A stretch of DNA of 64,000 nucleotides from G963662605 sp963662605. GTDB lineage: Bacteria > Bacteroidota > Ignavibacteria > Ignavibacteriales > Ignavibacteriaceae. Positions within the stretch are counted from its first letter, which is position 1; the number at the start of each line of letters is the position of its first letter. The DNA lies in contig OY759785.1 in the NCBI GenBank assembly GCA_963662605.1, forward strand, positions 1,364,001-1,428,000. The letters run 5' to 3'. This document shows positions 44,575-52,525 of this stretch, one piece after another. Under the pieces are notes generated by a model that saw only the letters and a program-made list of their open reading frames with translations, was not told the DNA's origin and ran no database searches. A program made the translations under genes and the position numbers.

Positions 44575-45273
44575 TTAATATAACTTAGTTTCTTGAATCT
44601 GAAAACTCACGGGAACACACATACTGTCACTCATCAAGGCGATTGACCCCGCATAATTTGGAGCGATCGACAGTTTTTTGAAGTGCAAGTATTTTGTCAT
44701 ACCATTCTCAGATATCTTTACCATGTCGGGAGTGAGATCAAGCCTGCCGGGGTTTGCATAGACAAGTCCCTTTCCGGCAGCTTTTGCAAATGCCTCTTTT
44801 TTAGTCCACAATTCGAAAAAGACCTGTGCACTATTTCCCGAATTTTCAATCAGCTCCTGCTCCTGCCGGGTGAATATCTGTCCGGAGACCTGGCTGATTT
44901 TTAGATTTTGTTGAATAAATTCAATATCAATGCCGATTTCTCTGTCTTTTACAAGAGCGATTGCTGCCATGTCTGCGGAGGATGAACAGCTGAATGAAAT
45001 TCCTTCGCGATTCTGTCCGGATTGCAAGTTAGGCTTCCCATAATTATTTTCAACGAACTGCAATGCTTCCGGAGGTACATCGGAATACTTCGCTAATACT
45101 TGCCGGTAGAACCATCTTCGTGTAATATAATGTTCGTTGTCTTCCGGCCGATGGAATTTTTCCGCATGCTTTTTTTCGCTTTCAGAAAGACAAGATAATC
45201 TGATTTTCATCGGAACCATAATGCGGTTCATATTGACATAGGAGCAATGAATCTCGTTCGCCGTCAACATCAA
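44575..45273 (-). CDS. 4'-phosphopantetheinyl transferase (Sfp type) with variant P2 motif
   Basis: 232 aa. Seen: GIDIEFI (Mg/CoA-binding Asp115 and Glu at 118) and FFELWTKKEAFAKAAGKGL (W156, K159, E160), the diagnostic Sfp-family motifs. It should attach phosphopantetheine to carrier domains, most likely Ser542 of the synthetase encoded 38 bp downstream. Odd point: the usual F-N-L-S-H-S stretch reads FSCSSS (94-99), so the His that contacts CoA in Sfp is a Ser. The start is uncertain: several Met codons occur in the first 25 residues. Confidence 0.88.
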   Translation of the reverse strand: MMLTANEIHCSYVNMNRIMVPMKIRLSCLSESEKKHAEKFHRPEDNEHYITRRWFYRQVLAKYSDVPPEALQFVENNYGKPNLQSGQNREGISFSCSSSADMAAIALVKDREIGIDIEFIQQNLKISQVSGQIFTRQEQELIENSGNSAQVFFELWTKKEAFAKAAGKGLVYANPGRLDLTPDMVKISENGMTKYLHFKKLSIAPNYAGSIALMSDSMCVPVSFQIQETKLY

Positions 45274-45336
45274 GCACCAACCGGAGTTATTAAAGCTGTT
45301 ATTAATGGCAATGTTTCTTTAGTAACCATGAATACA

Positions 45337-46929
45337 TTACTTTTCTTCGTGATATTCTTCTTCAGTATTAATATCCCATATTTTAGATTTCAGAGCAGCA
45401 CCGGAAATAATACTTTCTACTGCTGCCATTGCAGTAAGCATAGAGTGATCTTGATTATTATACTTGTGCATTCCGTTTCTGCCGATGAGGAAGAGATTTT
45501 CAATATTGTCAACAAAACTTCTTATTATGCCGAACTTATGATATGTGCCGAAATAGGCAGGATATGTTTTCGGCATTCTGATAATCGTACTGTCGCATAC
45601 ATCTTCTTCCTCAATAATATCTATTTTCGCTAATTCTTCAATGGCAAAGCGAATAAATTCTTCATCAGTCATTTTCCACAAATCATCGCCTTCATTGCAG
45701 AAGTATTCCATGCCAATCCAGACTTTATTAATATCGGAGACCATATACGGCGACCAATTATTAAAAATTTGCAGTCTGCCGACTTTTACATCGCGTTCCT
45801 GAATATAAATCCAATTATCCGGAACAATGTTATTTATGGTGACGGTTTCAGTCTCGTTTTTTATTTTCATTTTATCTAAAAGCAGGCCGACTGTTATAAA
45901 GTCCCGGTACTGTAATCCACTGCTAACCTCAGCAACGTTCGCGGGTGCAGTTGTCCCCATTGCCTGTATCAAATCTTTTACCGGCATGGTGGATAAAAAG
46001 TAATCGCCTTCAATAGTCTTATTCTCTTTTGCAATTGCATCACAATATGTTACGGCGGTAACTCTGGATTCATGCACGGCTATTTCGATAACCTCCGCAT
46101 TTTTGATTATTATTCCGCCTTTGGATTCAATAATGGCGGCTGCGGTCTCCCATAAATGCCCCGGCCCGTATTTGGGATACATAAACTGCTCAATTAAACT
46201 CGTGTCCGTATTTTTTTGTTCAAGCGAAGTATCTTTTGTAAACATCGTCTTAACGGCATGTCTTAGTGCTTTGGAAACCGAAAGTTTTTTAATTCTTTGG
46301 GCGCCCCATTCGGCGTTAATATCGCGGCATGAAACACCCCATACTTTTTCGGTATAATCCTTGAAAAATGTTTTATATAGTTCTTTACCGAATCTGCTGA
46401 TAAAGAAATCTTCGAGGGTGCTGACACTTTTAATCGGGAATAGTTTTATCCGGAGATATGAAAAACCGATTTTGATGATTCGAATTATCCCCAGGTTTTT
46501 GACTGTTCCCGGATTCAAAGTAACCGGATAATCAAAAAACTTTCTGAGGAAAAAAATGCGCGATAACCGGTTTCTGATAAGCATAACGCGGTCGGTGGAC
46601 TCAGGATCGGGCCCGGTGGGGGATAATTTACCTGCATTTCCATTCAGGCCATCCTTCTTTTCTTTAAGAATATCGTCAATGGAGGGCGCGCCTTGAACGG
46701 GCATTATGTTTTTCCACCAGCTCATAACCGTATCGGATTTAGAAAAGAATCTGTGTCCGCCGATGTCTATTCTATTTCCTTTATAGAGCACTGTCTTCGA
46801 TATTCCTCCGATATCGTCTGTCTTTTCGATAACAATCGGTTTAATATCGGATTTTTTCAATAGCTCATAAGCGGCAGTTAATCCGGCAGGCCCTGCTCCG
46901 ATTATAATGGCGGTTTTATTTTCTGGCAT
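45337..46929 (-). CDS. FAD-dependent oxidoreductase (protoporphyrinogen-oxidase/UDP-galactopyranose-mutase-like fold)
   Basis: 530 aa. Dinucleotide-binding start AIIIGAGPAGLTAAYELL, then KTDDIGGISKTV, IDIGGHRFFSKSD, FKDYTEKVWGVSC, DYFLSTMPVKDLIQAM, and the C-terminal FAD motif NLFLIGRNGMHKYNNQDHSMLTAM. Proteins of this length and pattern (COG1232-like) often sit near polysaccharide or lipid genes, but the substrate is unknown. Here it lies 63 bp upstream of the PPTase gene on the same strand, so it may modify the synthetase product, or the pairing may be coincidental. No signal peptide. Confidence 0.85.
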   Translation of the reverse strand: MPENKTAIIIGAGPAGLTAAYELLKKSDIKPIVIEKTDDIGGISKTVLYKGNRIDIGGHRFFSKSDTVMSWWKNIMPVQGAPSIDDILKEKKDGLNGNAGKLSPTGPDPESTDRVMLIRNRLSRIFFLRKFFDYPVTLNPGTVKNLGIIRIIKIGFSYLRIKLFPIKSVSTLEDFFISRFGKELYKTFFKDYTEKVWGVSCRDINAEWGAQRIKKLSVSKALRHAVKTMFTKDTSLEQKNTDTSLIEQFMYPKYGPGHLWETAAAIIESKGGIIIKNAEVIEIAVHESRVTAVTYCDAIAKENKTIEGDYFLSTMPVKDLIQAMGTTAPANVAEVSSGLQYRDFITVGLLLDKMKIKNETETVTINNIVPDNWIYIQERDVKVGRLQIFNNWSPYMVSDINKVWIGMEYFCNEGDDLWKMTDEEFIRFAIEELAKIDIIEEEDVCDSTIIRMPKTYPAYFGTYHKFGIIRSFVDNIENLFLIGRNGMHKYNNQDHSMLTAMAAVESIISGAALKSKIWDINTEEEYHEEK

Positions 46930-47270
46930 ATAGTTTTCCGGTGGAATGATTTTACTAAATGAATATGAGCTGGTGACTCAATAACTTAAACAATTCTGCC
47001 GGAGTTAACAAGATTGACAACTGATAAACAGTTATATAATCCAATCCCTCCATATGGCTGCGAGCAAAGATACTTGGTTACTTGAACTGAAATAATAACA
47101 CAATGATATTGATGTAGCTATACAGAAATTTACTGCATGCGTTGGCTAAGTTACTAAATATGCAACACTTCATCAAAGCCGTAAATAGCAACTTATTGGA
47201 TGTTTGGATAAATGGTAGAAGCGTCCACGTTAACGTATTACATAATTATGTCACCGCCGGAATCATCAAC
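46930..47270. other. Intergenic region with no gene seen
   Basis: 341 bp of AT-rich sequence between yhhQ and the FAD oxidoreductase. A TATCTTTG-like box on the minus strand (47072-47065) could be part of the flavoenzyme promoter, but no matching upstream box was found at the right distance. Confidence 0.4.
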
Positions 47271-47957
47271 TTACATGTCTAACGAGAACGGTGTGAAATT
47301 CGTATCGCGGTCGTAAAAATCTTCATTTTCTTTTTTCTTCAGCATGCCAACGATGCGATAGGTGAGGGGAGTCGCAATTACCTCCCATGCAACTTTCAGC
47401 ACATAATTCGTCAGCATTACTTTGAGCAGTAAGTCGTTTGGCCAGAAGGCATAAAACGCTACGGGATAAAATATCAAAGAGTCAACCGCTTCACCGGCAA
47501 TTGTTGAACCGATAGTACGTGTCCATAGTAATTTGCCGCCTGTAAGTACTTTCATTTTCGCGAGTACGAAAGAGTTGGCAAATTCGCCGCAGAAAAAGGC
47601 AGTAAGGGAAGCAATAACAATCCTTGGCGTAACCCCGAATATTACCTGATAGGCATCCTGATGAATCCATCCCGGTGCAGCGGGAAGAGCCACTACAACC
47701 ATTGACATTACGGATGCAAAAATGAGTGCGCTGAAACCTGCCCATACTACTTTTCTGGAGCGTGCATAACCGTATACTTCGGTAAGTATATCATTAAAGA
47801 AATAACTGATGGGGAAAAACAGAATACCCGCACCAAAGGTAAAACCCCACAACCGGACAACTTTTTCGGCGCCTATTACATTGCTGCATAACAGCACAGT
47901 AACAAATGCTGCCATAATAAGGTCGTAATATTTATACTTTTTCACGATTGCTGTCAT
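47271..47957 (-). CDS. yhhQ: Queuosine precursor transporter (YhhQ/VUT family)
   Basis: 228 aa integral membrane protein with about six hydrophobic segments. Family features: N-terminal YDLIMAAFVTVLLCSNVIGAEKVV, FPISYFFNDILTEVYGY, and GSTIAGEAVDSLIFYPVAF. YhhQ imports queuosine precursors (preQ0/preQ1) for tRNA modification. No preQ1 riboswitch was recognised in the ~100 bp upstream. Single-gene unit; the terminator of serA lies just upstream of it. Confidence 0.92.
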   Translation of the reverse strand: MTAIVKKYKYYDLIMAAFVTVLLCSNVIGAEKVVRLWGFTFGAGILFFPISYFFNDILTEVYGYARSRKVVWAGFSALIFASVMSMVVVALPAAPGWIHQDAYQVIFGVTPRIVIASLTAFFCGEFANSFVLAKMKVLTGGKLLWTRTIGSTIAGEAVDSLIFYPVAFYAFWPNDLLLKVMLTNYVLKVAWEVIATPLTYRIVGMLKKKENEDFYDRDTNFTPFSLDM

Positions 47958-48016
47958 ATAATGCCTAATAATGGTAATACTATCAAAACAATTATAAACT
48001 GGAAAAATTCCCTAAT

Positions 48017-48053
48017 AAACAAAAAGCCGGATTTGTTGAACCAAATCCGGCTT
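48017..48053 (-). terminator. Intrinsic terminator of serA
   Basis: On the minus strand, a perfect 12-bp stem AAGCCGGATTTG / CAAATCCGGCTT with a 6-nt loop and a T-rich tail. It lies 19 bp beyond the serA stop. Confidence 0.88.
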
Positions 48054-48071
48054 CAATATAATATAACTGAT

Positions 48072-49658
48072 TTATACTTTTACAACCATCGCGCTGCTGA
48101 CCCCGTCAATAGAAGCGATTTTTGCGAGTGTATCTTTCTCAATGAAATGATCAACCGAAATTACCGTTAAAGCATCCTTGCCGATTCCGACACGTCCCAG
48201 CGACAGTCCGGCAATATTAATGTTCGCTTCGGCGAGTACCTGACCAACCGACGCAAGTCTGCCCGGTATGTCAATGTTCGAGTAGAATAACAACCAGCCT
48301 TCGGGATTGATCTCAATTTTGAAACTATCCAACCGGACTAAACGTAATTCATTGTTACCGAACGCGGTACCTGAAATTACTCTCGTCTCAGCATCGGAGA
48401 CACATTCGACGGTTAAAAGATTCGCGTAATCAGGGTCAGGACCCGCTAATGTTTCTTCAACTTTAAGCCCGAATTCTTTAGCAAGAAACGGCGCATTGAT
48501 AAGATTGACCTGATCGCTGCTGAATTTGGATAAGAAGCCTTTTATAACGGCGGTTGAGATAAGTCCGTTGGAGACAGACAGGGTGTCGCCTGATAAACGG
48601 ACGCTCAATTTCGTTACTTTGCCTTTAATCAATTGAGCAAATAACGAACCGAGCTTGTCACCCAACTGGACGTAAGGAGCTAACTCCGGTTTGCTGACCG
48701 AAGCTAACGCGGCTGCATTAACAGCACCTTTAATTTCCTTTTTCGTGAAGTATTCAACAATCTGTTCGGCAATTTGAATGGCAACCTTTTCCTGCGCCTC
48801 TTCAGTTGATGCACCAAGATGCGGAGTGGTCACAACTTTAGGATGCGAGAATAGGGGATGAGAAAAATCAGGCGGCTCCTTTGTGTAAACATCAAACGCA
48901 GCTGCGGAAACTTTTCCGCTGTTTAGTGCTTCAACAATATCATCTTCGTTGACAATGCCGCCGCGCGCACAGTTAACAATTTTAACTCCATCTTTACAAA
49001 TTGCTAATGTTTCCTTGCGGATGAGATTTCTTGTGTTATCATCCAGTGGAACGTGGACGGTTATAATATCGGCTTGTTTAAAAATTGTTTCAATGTCGGT
49101 TAATGTAATGCCAAGCTTTGCGGCAACATCATTTGAAAGCACCGGGTCATACCCTAACACCTGCATACCGAAGCCCTTGGCCCGTATAGCTACTTCGCGG
49201 CCGATTTTGCCGAGTCCGAAAACGCCTAAGACTTTTCCGTAAACTTCTGTTCCTTTGTATGATTTTTTATCCCATTTGCCTGCTTTGATTGAGGCATCAG
49301 CCTGTGGAATATTACGGCACATGGAGAGCATAAGCGAGAAGGCATGTTCTGCGGTTGAGATGGTGTTTCCGCCGGGAGTATTCATAACCAGAATACCTTT
49401 GCGGGTAGCGGCTTCGCGGTCAATATTATCGGTGCCTGCACCGGCTCTGCCGATTACTTCCATGTTATTCATCAGGGCTATCATTTCAGCAGTGGCTTTT
49501 GTTTCACTTCTGACGATGAGCGCGTTGTAATCTCCGATAACTTCGAAGATTTCTTCTTTCTTCATGCCGGGTTTGTAGAGCACTTCGAATCCGGCATTCT
49601 CTAAAATCTCAGCCGATTTTTTATCAACGGCATCGGTAATTATTATTTTCTTTTTCAT
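48072..49658 (-). CDS. serA: D-3-phosphoglycerate dehydrogenase (long form with ACT domain)
   Basis: 528 aa from the ATG at 49658; a GTG nine bases earlier is in frame but gives a non-family MCA extension. It oxidises 3-phosphoglycerate with NAD+, the first step of serine synthesis. Substrate/cofactor regions: RSETKATAEMI, GRAGAGTDNID, nucleotide-binding GVFGLGKIGREVA, NCARGGIVNE, and the catalytic-His region TPHLGASTEEAQ. An ASB intervening domain (about 320-450) and a C-terminal ACT domain (about 455-528, DIPGRLASVGQVLAEANINIAG) give the serine-regulated long form. Stand-alone gene with its own terminator. Confidence 0.95.
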   Translation of the reverse strand: MKKKIIITDAVDKKSAEILENAGFEVLYKPGMKKEEIFEVIGDYNALIVRSETKATAEMIALMNNMEVIGRAGAGTDNIDREAATRKGILVMNTPGGNTISTAEHAFSLMLSMCRNIPQADASIKAGKWDKKSYKGTEVYGKVLGVFGLGKIGREVAIRAKGFGMQVLGYDPVLSNDVAAKLGITLTDIETIFKQADIITVHVPLDDNTRNLIRKETLAICKDGVKIVNCARGGIVNEDDIVEALNSGKVSAAAFDVYTKEPPDFSHPLFSHPKVVTTPHLGASTEEAQEKVAIQIAEQIVEYFTKKEIKGAVNAAALASVSKPELAPYVQLGDKLGSLFAQLIKGKVTKLSVRLSGDTLSVSNGLISTAVIKGFLSKFSSDQVNLINAPFLAKEFGLKVEETLAGPDPDYANLLTVECVSDAETRVISGTAFGNNELRLVRLDSFKIEINPEGWLLFYSNIDIPGRLASVGQVLAEANINIAGLSLGRVGIGKDALTVISVDHFIEKDTLAKIASIDGVSSAMVVKV

Positions 49659-49835
49659 GGCACACACTTTTCTTTTTATTTATTTTGTTGTTTGCCTGCG
49701 GTATTAACCGCGTATTAATTAAATCGTTTGTGAATTTTTGCGTGAAGACACACTTAGAGTATTATGCAATGTAACCGTGCAGGGGATATTTGCCCGGGGG
49801 ATGAATAACGAATTCAATGTAAGAACTGTTATGTA

Positions 49836-49868
49836 CAAAAACAGTGCCCACTATTCATGGGCACTGTT
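49836..49868 (-). terminator. Intrinsic terminator of trxA
   Basis: On the minus strand, a perfect 11-bp stem AACAGTGCCCA / TGGGCACTGTT followed by five T residues, 10 bp beyond the trxA stop. Confidence 0.88.
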
Positions 49869-49877
49869 CCATAGATA

Positions 49878-50198
49878 CTATAAAATTTGTCCTAAGCGTT
49901 GTATAATCTGAGCTTTCGGAACCGCCCCAACCATTTTATCAACCGGCTGGCCGCCTTTGAAAAACAGCATTGTAGGAATTGACCGGACACCGAATCTAAT
50001 AGCTAATTCATTGTTTTCGTCAATGTCTAATTTGCCGATTTTCAACTTTCCCGCGTATTCGACTGCAAGCTGCTCCATTGTGGGCGCAAGTGCTTTGCAG
50101 GGTCCGCACCACGGAGCCCAGAAATCTATCAATACGGGAATGTCTGATTTTACAACTTCACTTTCAAAGTTTTCATTTGTTAAGGTAACAGGTTTCAT
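49878..50198 (-). CDS. trxA: Thioredoxin
   Basis: 106 aa, canonical thioredoxin: FWAPWCGPCKALAPTMEQL with redox Cys31/Cys34, DIDENNELAIRFGVRSIPTMLFFKGG with the cis-Pro, and GAVPKAQI. No signal peptide, so cytosolic. It starts 30 bp after the enoyl-reductase-like SDR gene and shares its strand, so the two are probably one transcript. Confidence 0.96.
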   Translation of the reverse strand: MKPVTLTNENFESEVVKSDIPVLIDFWAPWCGPCKALAPTMEQLAVEYAGKLKIGKLDIDENNELAIRFGVRSIPTMLFFKGGQPVDKMVGAVPKAQIIQRLGQIL

Positions 50199-50228
50199 GT
50201 TGATTACTTAGCCTTTCAATTTTACTAT

Positions 50229-51065
50229 TTAATCGAGATTGATGTCGGCATTTTGACCGACATAATTTACAACTTCTTCTCCACCGTCGGCATGTATTAT
50301 ACCTCCCGAAATCCATTCACCGCCTTCGCGGCAGAGGAGGGAGATTACTTTAGCTACATCTTCCGGAGTTGTTAATTTATCTTGTGGGTTTTTTCTTCTG
50401 GCCACTTCAAGCATCTGTGTGCTTCCGGGAATCTTTCTCAAAGCCGGAGTATCGGTAACACCCGCCATGATTGCAGAAACTCCTACCTTCATAAAACCTA
50501 ATTCGGTAGCAAGCTGACGTACATGGGATTCAAGTGCCGCCTTGGCAGCTGAAACAGCTCCGTAAAAGGGAATCGCTGTTCTTCCGCCGGAGGAGGTCAT
50601 AGCAAAGATGCGGGAGCGTGGCACCAACAAATTAGCTGCAACGAGATCCTGAGTCCAATATACCAGCGAATGTGCCATTACATTGAGTGTCATTTCCATT
50701 TGTGCTTTTGTCAGGGTCGGTTCGCCGGATTTGGAAACAAATTCCTTGAGAGTACCGAAAGCCAAAGAATGCATAAGTACTTTTATTTTAGGAGCTCCAC
50801 CGGGTAATTTTTTAAGAGATTCGACAAATTCTCTTCTCTTTTCTTCATCCGCAGCATTCATGTTAATGAATAATGCAGTACTGCCCGTGGCTTTAATTTG
50901 ATCTACAATACGATGAACGTTCGGCATGGTAGCCTGGCGGTCAAGATGCACGCCGATAATATTATAACCGTCTTCAGCCAATTTTAATGCGGTTGCTTCG
51001 CCAAATCCGGATGACGCACCAAGTATCAACGCCCAATATCGTTCGTTTGTCTGAATATTCGTCAC
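50229..51065 (-). CDS. SDR-family enoyl-ACP reductase-like protein
   Basis: 278 aa Rossmann SDR. Seen: ALILGASSGFGEATALKLAEDGYNI (cofactor loop), HSLAFG, and the active site SSGGRTAIPFYGAVSAAKAALE. The catalytic Tyr and Lys are separated by six residues (Y-G-A-V-S-A-A-K), the spacing of enoyl-ACP reductases (FabI/FabL) rather than the three of classical SDRs. The C-terminus carries WISGGIIHADGGEEV. Probably reduces trans-2-enoyl-ACP in fatty-acid elongation, by NADPH if FabL-like. The alternative is an uncharacterised SDR with coincidental spacing. Upstream of trxA in the same unit. Confidence 0.78.
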   Translation of the reverse strand: MTNIQTNERYWALILGASSGFGEATALKLAEDGYNIIGVHLDRQATMPNVHRIVDQIKATGSTALFINMNAADEEKRREFVESLKKLPGGAPKIKVLMHSLAFGTLKEFVSKSGEPTLTKAQMEMTLNVMAHSLVYWTQDLVAANLLVPRSRIFAMTSSGGRTAIPFYGAVSAAKAALESHVRQLATELGFMKVGVSAIMAGVTDTPALRKIPGSTQMLEVARRKNPQDKLTTPEDVAKVISLLCREGGEWISGGIIHADGGEEVVNYVGQNADINLD

Positions 51066-51171
51066 TATTTCATAACCTTACATAATTCATTGAATTTTCG
51101 CGGCTCAATAATACGAAATTACCGACTTTCTTACAATAACAGAGAAATAAGCGTTTAAGTGCCTGAAATAA

Positions 51172-52128
51172 TCAGAAACGGTCTTCTTTTTCTGTCGTGG
51201 CAAGAATCCGGAGATAACTGTCGTACCGCTCAGCGCTTATAATTTCCTTCTCAACAGCCTCAAAAACAGCACATCCGGGCTCGTGGTCGTGAGTACAGGT
51301 ATTATATTTGCATTCATTGATGAAGGGGACAAATTCCGGAAAATAATGACCGAGATCTTCTTTTTTTATGCCATATGCTTCAATTTCACGCACTCCGGGA
51401 GTGTCTATTATAAAGGTATTTTCTCCAACATGGTGCATCCAAACAGTGACGGTGGTGTGTTTGCCTTTGTTATGAAAAGTACTGATTTCTCCGGTTTCCA
51501 GGTCAAGAGCAGGAAAGAGTGTTGTGAGAATTGATGACTTGCCGACGCCGGACGGACCCCAAAGCAGGGAGGTTTTTCCGGCAAGAGACTTTTTTAATTC
51601 ATTCAGACCCTTGCCCGATTTTGTACTGCAAGGGAACACTTCGTATCCGATAGATTCATAGAGCGAGATGATTTCATCGAATTCATCTGCTATAATTAGG
51701 TCGGTTTTATTCAACACTATTTTCGTTTGAAGTCCGGCACTCTCGCCCACGATAAGAAATCTGTCGAGAGTCTTGTTGTTAAATTCGGGCTGATCAGCTG
51801 ATACGATTATATATAAGGCATCCAAATTAGAAGCAATGACTTGTTCAAGGCGTCCACCCTTAACTCCGGCTCCTTTAACTTTCGCGGCTTTTCGCGAAAG
51901 AAAGGAGTTCCGTTCCTGAATAGTCTCAATAACGCCGCTGCCATCATCGTTTAACTGGAATTCCACCCGGTCGCCGACAACGGCAATGTCTGTAAGAACC
52001 AACTTGTCTTTTTTAAACTTTAAATCATTTTTGAATTTACCACGCAGACTGCACCGGATATACGAATCCCTTTCCGGTGCGAATACCGAAAATGAATTGC
52101 CGTCAATCTTTGTAATTATTCCTTTGAT
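51172..52128 (-). CDS. rsgA: Ribosome small subunit-dependent GTPase A, apparent ATC start
   Basis: RsgA/YjeQ matures the 30S subunit. Circularly permuted GTPase: G4 NKTDL, G1 GPSGVGKSS, G3 DTPG, then a C-terminal zinc motif CKYNTCTHDHEPGCAV. The first ordinary start codon (TTG, 52002) would delete about 42 residues of the OB fold. The same frame stays open upstream and reads IKGIITKIDGNSFSV...IRCSLRGKF, which matches the RsgA N-terminus (typically MKG-V-K-G-Y-V). An in-frame TAA at 52146 bounds it, and no ATG, GTG or TTG lies between. AAGGAG at 52140-52135 is six bases before an ATC at 52128, at the exact family start position, giving 318 aa. Confidence 0.82.
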   Translation of the reverse strand: MKGIITKIDGNSFSVFAPERDSYIRCSLRGKFKNDLKFKKDKLVLTDIAVVGDRVEFQLNDDGSGVIETIQERNSFLSRKAAKVKGAGVKGGRLEQVIASNLDALYIIVSADQPEFNNKTLDRFLIVGESAGLQTKIVLNKTDLIIADEFDEIISLYESIGYEVFPCSTKSGKGLNELKKSLAGKTSLLWGPSGVGKSSILTTLFPALDLETGEISTFHNKGKHTTVTVWMHHVGENTFIIDTPGVREIEAYGIKKEDLGHYFPEFVPFINECKYNTCTHDHEPGCAVFEAVEKEIISAERYDSYLRILATTEKEDRF

Positions 52129-52207
52129 GAATTGCTCCTTGCGTTAAAACGCTTTTCATTAGATTCAATAAATCGAAAATATATTGTTTGCATTCCTGTG
52201 ATTATCA
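52129..52207. other. Leader of rsgA
   Basis: Contains the AAGGAG Shine-Dalgarno (52140-52135, minus strand) and the in-frame TAA at 52146 that limits any upstream extension of rsgA. A possible small inverted repeat GTTTTAACGC/GCGTTAAAAC-like overlaps the ribosome-binding site. No gene. Confidence 0.5.
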
Positions 52208-52340
52208 TTAACACGGTGCTTTAGCGCCGTGGATTGGATAACCCCGCATAATTGGGCTTTAGCCCAACATGGAGATAGTAATTGGACTAAAGTCCGATTA
52301 TTTTGGGCTTTATGCTCACGGCGCTAAAGCGCCGTGTTAA
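52208..52340. repeat. REP-like multi-hairpin palindromic element
   Basis: Outer arms of 24 bp, TTAACACGGTGCTTTAGCGCCGTG (52208-52231, given here in two halves: TTAACACGGTGC + TTTAGCGCCGTG) and 52317-52340, pair with one mismatch. Between them are two more complete hairpins, TTGGGCTTTAGCCCAA (52252-52267) and TTGGACTAAAGTCC (52282-52295), and a third GGGCTTTATGCTC-like remnant. All share a CTTTAG/CTAAAG core, so the element seems built from several related palindromic units. No reading frame. It lies between rsgA and the FadL-like gene. Dispersed copies are expected but cannot be checked here. Confidence 0.72.
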
Positions 52341-52473
52341 TATTAAAGCTCACATTGATATTTTGAATACTCAGTTGCGTATTGTAGTTATCAAATTGCT
52401 CCTAAACCAGTTCATCGAATGTATGTGCATCGGATGAGAAGAAACATATAATACTATATCCTAAATTACGCAA

Positions 52474-52502
52474 AATAAAAAAGGGATGCCAACCGGCATC
52501 CC
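52474..52502 (-). terminator. Intrinsic terminator of the FadL-like operon
   Basis: On the minus strand, a 9-bp stem AGGGATGCC / GGCATCCCT with a short loop and a TTTTTTATTTT tail. It lies 24 bp beyond the stop at 52526. Confidence 0.85.
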
Positions 52503-52525
52503 TCGTGAATGAAAATTAAAAGTGG

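Noticed and set aside
51172..52002. rsgA starting at the TTG at 52002
   Set aside because: This would remove about 42 residues of a clearly conserved OB-fold domain that remains open in the same frame upstream.
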